Assembly: GCA_002449695.1 (NCBI GenBank)
Contig: DJXI01000061.1
Coordinates: forward strand, 1 to 47,153
Origin: Verrucomicrobia bacterium UBA7008
GTDB taxonomy: Bacteria > Verrucomicrobiota > Kiritimatiellia > RFP12 > UBA1067
DNA: 47,153 nucleotides
Reading direction: 5' to 3'
In this document: positions 26,860 through 35,586 of the stretch, one piece after another
Numbering within the stretch: the first letter of the stretch is position 1
Layout: each line of letters begins with the position of its first letter
Program-made: the position numbers and the translations under genes
Notes under the pieces: generated by a model
Seen by the model: only the letters and a program-made list of their open reading frames with translations
Told to the model about the DNA's origin: nothing
Databases searched by the model: none

Positions 26860-27648
26860 ATGGCTGAACGATTGCCAGATTCGCTGTTGAGCGATGCGCG
26901 CGCCTTCCGGCAGCAGGTCCGGCTGGCGGCGGTGCAGGTCGCCGCGCTGAACGAACCCGAGCTCGCCTTTGCGCTCGCCTACGAGGTGGAGCCGTTTTCG
27001 CACGTCGCGGCCGCGGAGGCGGGCGTCGCCTGGCGCGAACTCCCGTCGACGGATCCCGCGATCAAGGTCTACGACGTCGCCGTGCGCAAGGCCGGCCGCG
27101 CGGGCGCGCGCGGCGGCGCCACCGCCGACGGCCTCGCGCGCTTCCTTCGCCCCGCCGCGCTCGTCGGTGCGCTTCTCCTCCTCGCGGCCGCCGCCGACGG
27201 CACGTGGCTGACGCTCCAGCGCGCGTCGCTCGCGCGCCGTCTCGCGACGCAGCGCGATCTCGATGCGCGCGTCCAGCGCGTCCAGTCCTCCGCGCGCGCC
27301 ATCGCCGCCGAAGCGGAGCGGCTGCGCACGGCCCGCGCCGCCGCCCGGCGCGCCCAGGACGACGTCGCCGCGCGGCGCCTCGCCTATCCCGAAATCCTGC
27401 GCGTGATCGCCGCCACGTGCGGCGGCAAGACCGTCGTCCGGAGTTTCGCGTCGGAAGCCGCGCCGTACACGATCCGCCTGAGCGCCGTCGCGGCATCGGC
27501 CGAGGACGCGGCGCACGTGATGTCCGCGCTCACGCACGCGGCGGCCGCGGTGAATTGGTCGCTCACGCCCGGCCCCATCGCCACGAGCGCGCAGGGCGCG
27601 ACCGCCGAATTCACCTGCACGCTCGCCTACGAAGGAGGTGAGCCGTGA
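26860..27648 (+). CDS. GspL/PilN-like secretion assembly protein
   Basis: 262 residues. A cytoplasmic N-terminal part of about 93 residues (with ELAFALAYEVEPF, reminiscent of the end of GspL/PilM actin-like domains) is followed by one membrane helix (about 94-115). Then come a coiled coil (about 120-175) and a C-terminal ferredoxin-like-sized domain. This order is that of GspL or PilN proteins, which couple the cytoplasmic ATPase to the inner-membrane platform. It is shorter than full GspL. The next gene begins on a GTGA overlap and is GspM/PilO-like, and then GspE follows, supporting the call. Sequence identity itself is weak. Confidence 0.6.
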   Translation: MAERLPDSLLSDARAFRQQVRLAAVQVAALNEPELAFALAYEVEPFSHVAAAEAGVAWRELPSTDPAIKVYDVAVRKAGRAGARGGATADGLARFLRPAALVGALLLLAAAADGTWLTLQRASLARRLATQRDLDARVQRVQSSARAIAAEAERLRTARAAARRAQDDVAARRLAYPEILRVIAATCGGKTVVRSFASEAAPYTIRLSAVAASAEDAAHVMSALTHAAAAVNWSLTPGPIATSAQGATAEFTCTLAYEGGEP

Positions 27649-28196
27649 CCGAGATCCGCACGCAGGACAGGCTCTTCGTCTTTCTCGCCGTGCCGCTCGC
27701 GCTCGTCGCCGCCTACGTCTGGTTCTGGCGGATCGACACGGCGCGCCAGATCCGCGCCGCGCGCGACGAAAGTGCCGCGCTCGTCACCGCCGACGATTTC
27801 CCGTTCGAGATGAAGAAGGCCGAACGCCGCCTCGCCGACGCCCGCGCGGAACTCGCGGCGGAGCAAGCGCTGCCGCCGCCGGTCCTGAAGGTGAAGGGCA
27901 ACGCGGCCGCGACCGCCGCCGAACGCGAAAGCGAGGTCCTGCGCATCCTGCGCGCGGCGGGGCTGGGCATCCTCCGCAGCGACGTCGTGACCGACGCGGG
28001 CGCGCTCGCGCAGAAGCTCGCCGCGACCGGCGTCTGCCCTGCGCCGATCGGCCGCCGCTACACGCTCGACGGCGCGTACCCGGCCGTGCGGCGCGCGCTC
28101 GATGCGTTTGCCGCCGAAGAGCGCGCGGTGCTCGTCGAACGCGTGGAGATGCGCGCGGCGGGCGCGGGCCGCTGGACGATCACCCTGTGGCTGTAA
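27645..28196 (+). CDS. GspM/PilO-like secretion assembly protein
   Basis: 183 residues with a GTG start overlapping the previous stop (GTGA) and a strong ribosome-binding site GAAGGAGG. One N-terminal membrane helix (about 10-28), a helical segment (about 32-65), and a C-terminal domain of about 100 residues (ESEVLRILRAAGLGILRS, then an alpha/beta pattern ending WTITLWL). The layout fits GspM/PilO, the periplasmic partner of GspL/PilN. Assigned mainly by architecture and neighbours. Confidence 0.55.
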   Translation: MTEIRTQDRLFVFLAVPLALVAAYVWFWRIDTARQIRAARDESAALVTADDFPFEMKKAERRLADARAELAAEQALPPPVLKVKGNAAATAAERESEVLRILRAAGLGILRSDVVTDAGALAQKLAATGVCPAPIGRRYTLDGAYPAVRRALDAFAAEERAVLVERVEMRAAGAGRWTITLWL

Positions 28197-28207
28197 GGAG
28201 AGACGCG

Positions 28208-29314
28208 ATGCTGCCTGCGAACGGACTACTGGAACATGCCGAGGCGCTGACCGACAGCGTCCAGCTCGTCGACCGCATCCTGCGCGCGGGCCTCTTCACG
28301 CACGCGAGCGACATCCATCTCGATCCGGCCGCCGACGGCACGCGCGTGCGCTTCCGCATCGACGGCGAGCTGGAGGAGGTGCTGCACATCCCCGCCGCGA
28401 TGCAGGCCGCCGTGACGAGTCGCCTCAAGGTGCTCGCGGGCCTCGACATCGCCGAGCGCCGCGCGCCGCAGGACGGCGGTTTCGCGTGGCGGCTGCCGAC
28501 GGGCGGCGCGCGCGCGGGACAGGCCGCGGCCGCGCTCGACATCCGCATGGCGACGCTGCCCGTGCGCCACGGCGAGCGCGTGACGCTGCGCCTTCTGGAA
28601 ACGGGCGGGCGGCGGCTGACGCTCGACGAGCTCGGGATGAGCGACGCGGACCGCGCGGCGTTCGACGCAGTCATCCGGCGGCCGCACGGCCTCGTGCTGC
28701 TGACCGGGCCGACGGGCAGCGGCAAGACGACGACGCTCTACGCCGCGATCCAGGAGCTGCTCAAGGGCGAGCCGAAGAACATCCTGACGGTCGAGGACCC
28801 GATCGAATACGAGATTCCCGGCGTCGCGCAGGCGGAGGTCGATTCGGCCGACAAGGTCAATTTCGCGAAGGCGCTCAAGTCGCTCCTCCGCCACGATCCC
28901 GACGTCGTGATGATCGGCGAGATCCGCGACGCGGCCTCGCTCGACGCGGCCGTCAAGGCGGCGCTCACGGGCCATCTCGTCCTCTCGACGCTGCACACGA
29001 ACGACGCGCGCGCGACCGTGACGCGCCTCGTCGACATGGGGCTCGATCCCGCGCTCGTGCCCGCGACGCTGCGCCTCGCCGTCGCCCAGCGGCTCGTGCG
29101 GCGGCTCTGCCCCGCGTGCCGGCGGCCGGGGTCGAACGGGTACGAGCCGGTCGGCTGCCCGTCGTGCGGCGGGCGCGGCTACGCGGGGCGCATCGGCATT
29201 TTCGAACTGTACGAACCGGGCGGCGACGCAAACCGCCCGACGATGAAAGACGATGCGCGCGCGAAGGTCGCCGCGGGCATCACGTCGCTCGCCGAGGTGA
29301 TGAAGGTCCTATGA
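28208..29314 (+). CDS. GspE/PilB-family secretion ATPase (short form)
   Basis: 368 residues, ribosome-binding site AAGGAGA. It is the hexameric ATPase that powers pseudopilus or pilus assembly. ASDIHLDP (residues 33-40) opens the N2 domain, followed by Walker A GPTGSGKTTTLYAA, the Asp box EDPIEYE, Walker B MIGEIRD and the His box STLHTNDA. The C-terminal zinc motif CPAC-x16-CPSC and GYAGRIGIFELYE separate it from PilT. It lacks the N1 domain of about 130-150 residues that most GspE proteins use to bind GspL, which is notable next to a reduced GspL-like partner. Its stop overlaps the murI ATG (ATGA). Confidence 0.9.
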   Translation: MLPANGLLEHAEALTDSVQLVDRILRAGLFTHASDIHLDPAADGTRVRFRIDGELEEVLHIPAAMQAAVTSRLKVLAGLDIAERRAPQDGGFAWRLPTGGARAGQAAAALDIRMATLPVRHGERVTLRLLETGGRRLTLDELGMSDADRAAFDAVIRRPHGLVLLTGPTGSGKTTTLYAAIQELLKGEPKNILTVEDPIEYEIPGVAQAEVDSADKVNFAKALKSLLRHDPDVVMIGEIRDAASLDAAVKAALTGHLVLSTLHTNDARATVTRLVDMGLDPALVPATLRLAVAQRLVRRLCPACRRPGSNGYEPVGCPSCGGRGYAGRIGIFELYEPGGDANRPTMKDDARAKVAAGITSLAEVMKVL

Positions 29315-30678
29315 ATCCGCACGCGGTGGGCTTCTTCGATTCCGGGCGCGGGGGGCTGTGCATCCGCGACGCCTTCCGGCGCGAATGCCCGGACGAGTCG
29401 ACCGTCTATCTCGCCGACAGCCGGCACTGCCCCTACGGCAACCGGCCGCCCGCGGAGATCATCCGCCTCTCCGATGCCTGCGTGAAGCGCCTCCTGAAGT
29501 GCGGCTGCAAGATGATCGTCGTCGCCTGCAACACCGCGACGGCGGCGGCGATCGACTATCTGCGCGCGCGCTATCCCGATGTGCCGTTCATCGGCATCGA
29601 GCCCGCCGTCAAGCCGGCCGCGCTCCGGTCGAAGACGGGCGTCGTCGGCGTGCTCGCGACGGCGGGCACGTTCGGCGGGCGGCTCTACAACGAGACGAAG
29701 GCGAAGTTCGCGAAGGACGTCACCGTGCTCGCGACGGTCGCGGACGAGTTCGTGACGTTCGTCGAGCGCGGCGAGACGTCCGGGCGGCGCGTCGCGGCGG
29801 CGGTCAGGAAGCGCCTCGCGCCGCTCCTCGCGGCGGGTGCGGACAAGATCGTGCTCGGCTGCACGCACTTCCCGCACCTGCGGCCCGTCATCGAACAGAT
29901 CGCGGCGGGACGCGCGGAGGTGATCGATCCGTCGGCGGCCGTCGCGCGCCAGGCGCGGCGGCGGCTGGAGGAGCTGGACCTGCGGACCGACGGCGCGCGG
30001 CCCGCGACGCACGAATTTCTGACAACAGCACGAATTTCTGACAACAGGGAGACAGACATGAAGATACAGGGATGCGTATTCGACTTCGGCGGCGTGATGA
30101 CGACCTCCACGGCGATGCCCGACCGGGTGCGGCCGCTCGTGAAGGAGCTGGGCATCGACTGGCGGATTCTGGAGGACGGCTTCGCGAAGTACCGCCGCCT
30201 GATGGACGGCGACTTCATGACGATGGAGGAGATGTACGACCGCATCTTCGCCGACGGCGGCGTGACCGTGCCGCCCGCGGCGCGCGCGCGCATCATCGAG
30301 GAAGACTTCGCGAGCTTCCTCTTCCGCAACGAGCGCACGCTCGCGTGGATGCGCGAGCTGAAGGCGCGCGGCTTCCGGATCGGGATCCTCACCAACATGT
30401 CGAGCGTGTTCGGACAGAAGTTCCGCGCGACGTTCGCGGACTTCGTGGCGACGGCGGACGCGATGGTCATCTCCGGCGAGGCGAAGCTCTACAAGCCGAT
30501 GCGCGAGATCTACGACCTGCTGCGCGAACGGATCGATCTCCCGGCCGCGTCGCTCTGCTTCTTCGACGACGTCGAGGCGAACTGCGCGGGCGCGCGCGCG
30601 GCGGGCTGGCACGCGATCCGCTTCGTGACGAACGAACAGGCCGCCGCCGACTTCAATGCGCTCGCGGAACAGATGTAA
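29311..30678 (+). CDS. murI: Glutamate racemase fused in frame to a HAD phosphatase
   Basis: One continuous 455-residue ORF. Residues 1-235 are MurI, which makes D-glutamate for peptidoglycan: FDSGRGGL, the catalytic Cys in ACNTATAAA, and the second Cys in LGCTHFPHL. Residues 250-455 are a HAD-IA hydrolase: motif I FDFGGVMTTS (second Asp replaced by Gly), motif II ILTNMS, motif III Lys in AKLYKP, motif IV CFFDDVEAN. The join lies in a 19-bp tandem duplication (30009-30046). With one copy removed, murI would end at a TGA overlapping the HAD ATG at 30058, exactly like the ATGA overlaps elsewhere in this operon. The fusion therefore looks recent. The HAD ATG and its ribosome-binding site remain. 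Confidence 0.85.
   Translation: MNPHAVGFFDSGRGGLCIRDAFRRECPDESTVYLADSRHCPYGNRPPAEIIRLSDACVKRLLKCGCKMIVVACNTATAAAIDYLRARYPDVPFIGIEPAVKPAALRSKTGVVGVLATAGTFGGRLYNETKAKFAKDVTVLATVADEFVTFVERGETSGRRVAAAVRKRLAPLLAAGADKIVLGCTHFPHLRPVIEQIAAGRAEVIDPSAAVARQARRRLEELDLRTDGARPATHEFLTTARISDNRETDMKIQGCVFDFGGVMTTSTAMPDRVRPLVKELGIDWRILEDGFAKYRRLMDGDFMTMEEMYDRIFADGGVTVPPAARARIIEEDFASFLFRNERTLAWMRELKARGFRIGILTNMSSVFGQKFRATFADFVATADAMVISGEAKLYKPMREIYDLLRERIDLPAASLCFFDDVEANCAGARAAGWHAIRFVTNEQAAADFNALAEQM
30009..30046. repeat. 19-bp tandem duplication joining murI and the HAD gene
   Basis: Two perfect copies of GCACGAATTTCTGACAACA, at 30009-30027 and 30028-30046. Nineteen is one more than a multiple of three, so the extra copy shifts murI past its predicted original stop into the HAD frame. 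Confidence 0.95.
30058..30678 (+). CDS. HAD-IA family phosphatase (possible independent start within the fusion)
   Basis: 206 residues if translated from the ATG at 30058, which keeps a ribosome-binding site (AGGGAGA, 5-6 bp away). Motifs: FDFGGV, TNMS, Lys in KLYKP, FFDDVEANCAGA. Related sugar-phosphate phosphatases (YihX type) normally have D-x-D in motif I; here the second position is Gly, a known variant in many FDFGGVL proteins, so activity is uncertain. Substrate unknown. It may be produced both as part of the fusion and alone. Confidence 0.6.
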   Translation: MKIQGCVFDFGGVMTTSTAMPDRVRPLVKELGIDWRILEDGFAKYRRLMDGDFMTMEEMYDRIFADGGVTVPPAARARIIEEDFASFLFRNERTLAWMRELKARGFRIGILTNMSSVFGQKFRATFADFVATADAMVISGEAKLYKPMREIYDLLRERIDLPAASLCFFDDVEANCAGARAAGWHAIRFVTNEQAAADFNALAEQM

Positions 30679-30689
30679 AATTTACCCAC

Positions 30690-30719
30690 TTGCGCGATTG
30701 GGCAATAATTTGGTATACT
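30690..30719 (+). promoter_or_regulatory. Promoter of tRNA-Thr/tuf
   Basis: TTGCGC (30690-30695), 18-bp spacer, TATACT (30714-30719) in a TGGTATACT extended -10; tRNA-Thr begins 24 bp downstream. Confidence 0.75.
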
Positions 30720-30743
30720 ATGCAAGTTTTCGTCTTTGAAGAG

Positions 30744-30819
30744 GCCACTTTAGCTCAGTAGGTAGAGCACATCCTTGGTAAGGATGAGGTCGGCGGTTCG
30801 ATTCCGCTAGGTGGCTCCA
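30744..30819 (+). tRNA. tRNA-Thr (GGT)
   Basis: Acceptor GCCACTT/AGGTGGC, anticodon arm CATCC-TTGGTAA-GGATG (anticodon GGT), standard T-arm GCGG-TTCGATT-CCGC, discriminator T and encoded CCA. It directly precedes tuf, as in the tRNA-tufB operons of many bacteria. Confidence 0.96.
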
Positions 30820-30867
30820 GACGGGGCGGGAAACGAAGAAGAACAACAACTCACAGGAGTCCATAAA

Positions 30868-32079
<1,212 letters not shown>

Positions 32080-32191
32080 AGACTGAAAGTCTTCTGTGAG
32101 ATGCCTGCCCGTCAGCCCCGGCCTGCCAGTGGTCGGGCGGGGGCGGCGGGCGAGGCTCGAACAAAAGACGGACGAAGAAGAGTAGAAAACA

Positions 32192-32341
32192 ATGCGTGAC
32201 CTTGCGATTTTGGCCTGCGGTGAATGCAAGCGCCGGAACTACACCTCGACTCGGAACAAGAAAACGATGACCGAGCGTCTGGAGAAGGTGAAGTTCTGCC
32301 CGAGCTGCCGCAAGCGTACGACACATAAAGAGACGAAGTAA
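32192..32341 (+). CDS. rpmG: Ribosomal protein bL33
   Basis: 49 residues, MRDLAILACGECKRRNYTST and onward, with two zinc-binding pairs: CGEC near residue 10 and CPSC near residue 36. Length and sequence match zinc-binding bL33. It is between tuf and tRNA-Trp, its usual place. No strong ribosome-binding site is visible. Confidence 0.95.
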   Translation: MRDLAILACGECKRRNYTSTRNKKTMTERLEKVKFCPSCRKRTTHKETK

Positions 32342-32352
32342 GTCTCGCCTTT

Positions 32353-32426
32353 AGGGTAGTAGCACAATGGCAGTGCAGCGGTCTCCAAAACCGCCTATGG
32401 GGGTTCGATTCCCTCCTACCCTGCCA
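32353..32426 (+). tRNA. tRNA-Trp (CCA)
   Basis: Acceptor AGGGTAG/CTACCCT, anticodon arm GCGGT-CTCCAAA-ACCGC (anticodon CCA), discriminator G and encoded CCA tail. Confidence 0.96.
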
Positions 32427-32443
32427 ACAACGGAGTGAAGAAG

Positions 32444-32635
32444 ATGGACATTGCACAGAAGACGAAGGAATACCTGACGGGCGTGGGCGCGGAAGCGAAG
32501 CGCGTGACCTGGCCGGGCAAGCGTGAGCTCTGGGAGTCGACGCTGGTCGTCATCTCGTTCATTTTCATTCTGGCCGTCACCACGCTCGTCTGCGACAAGG
32601 CGATCGAATTCTGCCTCAATCTGATCAAGGGTTAA
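32444..32635 (+). CDS. secE: SecE, preprotein translocase subunit
   Basis: 63 residues from the ATG at 32444, chosen because GGAG lies 8 bp upstream; a GTG at 32435 is the only other option. The conserved cytoplasmic amphipathic part with RVTWPGKRELWEST precedes a single membrane helix (VVISFIFILAVTTLVC). SecE clamps SecY in the translocon. It sits between tRNA-Trp and nusG as in most bacteria. Confidence 0.95.
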   Translation: MDIAQKTKEYLTGVGAEAKRVTWPGKRELWESTLVVISFIFILAVTTLVCDKAIEFCLNLIKG

Positions 32636-32646
32636 GGGAGCGGGCG

Positions 32647-33252
32647 ATGGAAAAGCAGTGGTTTGTCCTTCACACGCTCACGGGCCAGGAGACGAAGGCC
32701 TTCAAGTCGATCGAGGCGCGTGTCAAGATCGAGCGGATGGAGGACTATATCGGCCGGTGCGTGATTCCGACCGAGAAGGTGACGGAAAAGAAGGACGGCA
32801 AGAAGCGCACCGTCACCAAGCGTGTGTTCCCCGGCTATCTTCTCTGCGAGCTCGCGCTCTATGACGAGGCGCGCGGCGTGGACGAGCACGGCCGCCGGGC
32901 GATCTACGAGCGCACGTGGCAGTTCCTGCGCGAGACGCCGGGTGTGATCGGGTTCGTCGGCAGCGACCGCCCGATGCCGCTCAAGCAGAGCGAAGTGGAC
33001 GCGATTCTCAACGACCGTCCGGCGGGTGCGCCGGCGGTGGAGCGTCCGAAGATCAATTTCGCCGTCGAAGAGACGGTCAAGATTACCGATGGCGCGTTCA
33101 TGGGTTTGACGGGCCAGGTTTCAATGGTGGATCCCGACAAGGGCAAACTCAAGGTTGAGGTCAACATCTTCAACCGCAAGGTCCAGGTCGACGTCGAATA
33201 CTGGCAGGTCGAGAAGGTGGCCGTGCAGGACATCTTCGAGGAAGCCAAGTAG
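32647..33252 (+). CDS. nusG: NusG, transcription termination/antitermination factor
   Basis: 201 residues. The N-terminal NGN domain begins WFVLHTLTGQE and contains KRVFPGYLLCE and TPGVIGFVGS. A C-terminal KOW domain (EETVKITDGAFMGLTGQVS) binds Rho or ribosomal S10. It is 11 bp after secE with ribosome-binding site GGGAG. Confidence 0.96.
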   Translation: MEKQWFVLHTLTGQETKAFKSIEARVKIERMEDYIGRCVIPTEKVTEKKDGKKRTVTKRVFPGYLLCELALYDEARGVDEHGRRAIYERTWQFLRETPGVIGFVGSDRPMPLKQSEVDAILNDRPAGAPAVERPKINFAVEETVKITDGAFMGLTGQVSMVDPDKGKLKVEVNIFNRKVQVDVEYWQVEKVAVQDIFEEAK

Positions 33253-33377
33253 ACGGCAGGTTTTGCGGTCCGTTATCACCGGGAGGGATCCCCGGGAGGA
33301 GCCGCACGGTAAAGAAGAAAGGTTGAGCGAGGAAGCGAGCGGAGCAAAGCGAAGCGAGCGACTGAGCGAACACTGAT
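33253..33377. other. nusG-rplK spacer with GAGCG-rich low-complexity stretch
   Basis: 125 bp. It contains a palindromic CGGGAGGGATCCCCGGGAGG around 33280-33299 and a low-complexity run rich in GCGAGCG units (about 33326-33372) ending at rplK. No promoter is obvious; the operon probably continues through it. Confidence 0.4.
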
Positions 33378-33803
33378 ATGGCTAAGAAAGTCACTGGAGT
33401 CGTGAAGCTCCAGATTCCGGCCGGCGCTGCGAACCCCGCACCGCCCGTCGGTCCGGCCTTGGGTTCTGCTGGTGTCAACATCATGCAGTTCTGCAAGGAG
33501 TTCAACGCGAAGACGGCGAAGGACGCCGGTCTCGTCATCCCCGTGATCATCACGGTCTACCAGGACCGCAGCTTCTCGCTGCAGTTCAAGTCGCCGCCGG
33601 CGTCGGTGCTCCTGAAGAAGGAAGCCGGTCTCGCCAAGGGCAGTGGCGTTCCCAACAAGAACAAGGTCGGCAAGGTCACGAAGGCCCAGCTCCTCAAGAT
33701 CGTGGAGATGAAGAAGGCCGACCTCAACACCGAAGACGCCGAGGCCGCCGTGCGCATGATCGCCGGCACCGCGCGCAACATGGGAATCGAGGTGGTTGAA
33801 TGA
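33378..33803 (+). CDS. rplK: Ribosomal protein uL11
   Basis: 141 residues, starting [20 protein letters not shown] with PPVGPALG and the C-terminal rRNA-binding domain ([17 protein letters not shown]). It overlaps rplA by 4 bp (ATGA). Part of the GTPase-associated centre. Confidence 0.97.
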   Translation: MAKKVTGVVKLQIPAGAANPAPPVGPALGSAGVNIMQFCKEFNAKTAKDAGLVIPVIITVYQDRSFSLQFKSPPASVLLKKEAGLAKGSGVPNKNKVGKVTKAQLLKIVEMKKADLNTEDAEAAVRMIAGTARNMGIEVVE

Positions 33804-34492
33804 AGCACGGCAAGAAGTATTTCAACGCGCTGAAGAAGGCGCCCAAGAAGCCCGTCAGCATCGAAGAGGCCGTCAAGTTCGTCAAGGCGAACCCCGGCGC
33901 GAAGTTCGACGAGACGGTGGACGTCTACTTCTGCCTCGGCAAGGGGCTCACGAAGGGCGATACCGCCGTGCGCGGCGTCGTCAAGCTCCCCAACGGCTCG
34001 GGCAAGACCGTCAAGGTGGCGGTGTTCGCGGGCGGCGAGCAGGCGGAGGCCGCGAAGGCGGCGGGCGCCGATTTCGTCGGCCTGGCGGACCTGATCGAGA
34101 AGATCACGAAGGAAGGCTGGTGCGATTTCGACGTCGCGGTCGCGACCGTCGAGGCGATGAAGGAAGTGCGCAAGTGCGCGCGTATCCTCGGCCCGCGCGG
34201 ACTCATGCCGAACCCGAAGACCGGCACGGTGACGGACGATGTCGCCACGGCGGTCAAGGAGGCGAAGGGCGGCAAGGTCGACTTCCGCATGGACAAGACG
34301 GGCAACGTCGCCGTCGTCGCGGGCAAGCGCTCGTTCGAGGCGGAGAAGCTCGTCGAGAACATCAAGGCGGTCGTCTCCGCGGTCAACGCGGCGAAGCCGG
34401 CAACGGTCAAGGGCGTGTACATCCAGTCCGTGACCATCTCCTCCACGATGGGCGTCGGCGTGCCCGTGATCGTCGCGGCGGATGCCGAGTAA
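33800..34492 (+). CDS. rplA: Ribosomal protein uL1
   Basis: 230 residues; the signature segments [24 protein letters not shown] and FRMDKTGNV are present. uL1 forms the L1 stalk. In many bacteria it also represses its own operon by binding the rplK leader; no such site was clearly recognised here. Confidence 0.97.
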   Translation: MKHGKKYFNALKKAPKKPVSIEEAVKFVKANPGAKFDETVDVYFCLGKGLTKGDTAVRGVVKLPNGSGKTVKVAVFAGGEQAEAAKAAGADFVGLADLIEKITKEGWCDFDVAVATVEAMKEVRKCARILGPRGLMPNPKTGTVTDDVATAVKEAKGGKVDFRMDKTGNVAVVAGKRSFEAEKLVENIKAVVSAVNAAKPATVKGVYIQSVTISSTMGVGVPVIVAADAE

Positions 34493-34506
34493 AGGAGGTT
34501 CGCACA

Positions 34507-35028
34507 ATGAGAATTGAGAAGATTGCGATTCTGAACGAAGTGGTCGAGCGCGTCAAGGACTCCGACTACTGCTTCATCGTCAACCACGGCGGCGTGACCG
34601 TCGCCCAGCTCGCGAAGCTGCGCAGCGACCTGCGCAAGGTCGACAGCCGCCTCCTCGTCGTGAAGAACACCTACCTCGCGAAGGTCGCGAAGGAGAAGGG
34701 CTGGTCGGACGACGTGAACGCGATGCTCAGCGGCACCACCGCGATCGTGACCGGTCACGGCGAGCCGACGGCGGTCGCGAAGGCGATCATGGAGTTCGTG
34801 AAGGCGTCGGGCGGCAAGGCGGCCGTCAAGGGCGCGGACTACGACAACAAGATCGTCGACGCCGCGATGGTCGAGGCGCTCTCCAAGGTGCCCGGCAAGA
34901 ACGAGCTGCGCGCGACGCTCCTCATGCTCCTCAAGGAGCCGGCGACGCGTCTGGCGCGCGTGCTGTCCGAGAAGGCCAAGAAGGAAGGTGGCGAGGCCGC
35001 TCCCGCGCCCGAAGCCCCGGCCGCGTAA
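34507..35028 (+). CDS. rplJ: Ribosomal protein uL10
   Basis: 173 residues with strong ribosome-binding site AAAGGAGG. Stalk base protein that binds uL11-region rRNA and carries bL12 dimers on its C-terminal helix (EPATRLARVLSEKAKKEG). The tail ends in an Ala/Pro-rich stretch. Confidence 0.96.
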   Translation: MRIEKIAILNEVVERVKDSDYCFIVNHGGVTVAQLAKLRSDLRKVDSRLLVVKNTYLAKVAKEKGWSDDVNAMLSGTTAIVTGHGEPTAVAKAIMEFVKASGGKAAVKGADYDNKIVDAAMVEALSKVPGKNELRATLLMLLKEPATRLARVLSEKAKKEGGEAAPAPEAPAA

Positions 35029-35038
35029 ACAACAATTT

Positions 35039-35062
35039 CCTGCGGATGAAACACGCCGCAGG
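35039..35062 (+). promoter_or_regulatory. Hairpin between rplJ and rplL
   Basis: Stem CCTGCGG/CCGCAGG with a 10-nt loop in the 57-bp gap, without a T-run. It may act in processing, stability or partial termination that sets the higher bL12 to uL10 ratio (inference). Confidence 0.5.
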
Positions 35063-35085
35063 TTGAACTAAAAAGGAAAACAACA

Positions 35086-35451
35086 ATGACAAACGAAGAA
35101 ATCATCAAGGAACTCTCGGGCAAGACTGTTCTCGAGATCAACGAACTCGTCAAGGCGCTCGAAGAGGCGTGGGGCGTTTCCGCCGCTGCCGCCGTCGCCG
35201 TCGCCGGTCCCGCCGCAGGCGCGGCGCCCGCCGAAGAGAAGACGGAGTTCGACGTCATCCTCAAGGCCGCCGGTGCGAACAAGATCGCGGTCATCAAGGA
35301 GATCCGCGCGATCACGGGCCTGGGCCTGAAGGACGCCAAGGACATGGTCGACGGCGCGCCGAAGAAGGTCAAGGAAGCCATCGCCAAGGACGAGGCCGAG
35401 AAGATCGCCGAGCAGCTCAAGAAGGCCGGCGCCGAAGTCGAGGTCAAGTAA
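35086..35451 (+). CDS. rplL: Ribosomal protein bL12 (L7/L12)
   Basis: 121 residues: the N-terminal dimerisation domain, an Ala-rich hinge (about 35-50), and the C-terminal domain with [20 protein letters not shown]. It recruits translational GTPases, including the EF-Tu of this operon. Ribosome-binding site AAAAGGA. Confidence 0.97.
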   Translation: MTNEEIIKELSGKTVLEINELVKALEEAWGVSAAAAVAVAGPAAGAAPAEEKTEFDVILKAAGANKIAVIKEIRAITGLGLKDAKDMVDGAPKKVKEAIAKDEAEKIAEQLKKAGAEVEVK

Positions 35452-35477
35452 GACACGTTCGGGACAACCGAAAAGCG

Positions 35478-35508
35478 GGCGCGGCAGTTCTGCCGCGCCT
35501 CTTTTTTT
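35478..35508 (+). terminator. Terminator after rplL
   Basis: Perfect 9-bp stem GGCGCGGCA/TGCCGCGCC with loop GTTC, then CTC and a run of seven T. Confidence 0.93.
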
Positions 35509-35544
35509 GTGCGGAAAGCAGTAGCGCATTTTGAAATAAAGTGA

Positions 35545-35550
35545 TATACT
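35545..35550 (+). promoter_or_regulatory. Promoter -10 of the FHA gene
   Basis: TATACT in extended TGATATACT; a TAGCGC lies 17 bp upstream (35522-35527). The leader before the ATG at 35587 is about 30 nt. Confidence 0.6.
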
Positions 35551-35586
35551 TACGGCAGTTGAAAGAAACGGAGACAGCAACCAATC

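Noticed and set aside
23712..26861. A 1049-codon minus-strand open frame opposite the second giant protein.
   Set aside because: Antisense to a secreted repeat protein with signal peptide, ribosome-binding site and promoter; its Arg-rich composition matches a GC-bias shadow.
28102..29310. An extended reading frame running from within the GspM-like gene into murI.
   Set aside because: Upstream of 29311 it reads the GspE gene in the wrong frame (Arg/Ala-rich nonsense). The murI ATG at 29311 is in an ATGA overlap and starts a proper MurI N-terminus.
33326..33372. GAGCG-rich stretch before rplK as a uL1 operator.
   Set aside because: It is low-complexity sequence and does not show the bulged helix expected for a uL1 site; no support beyond position.
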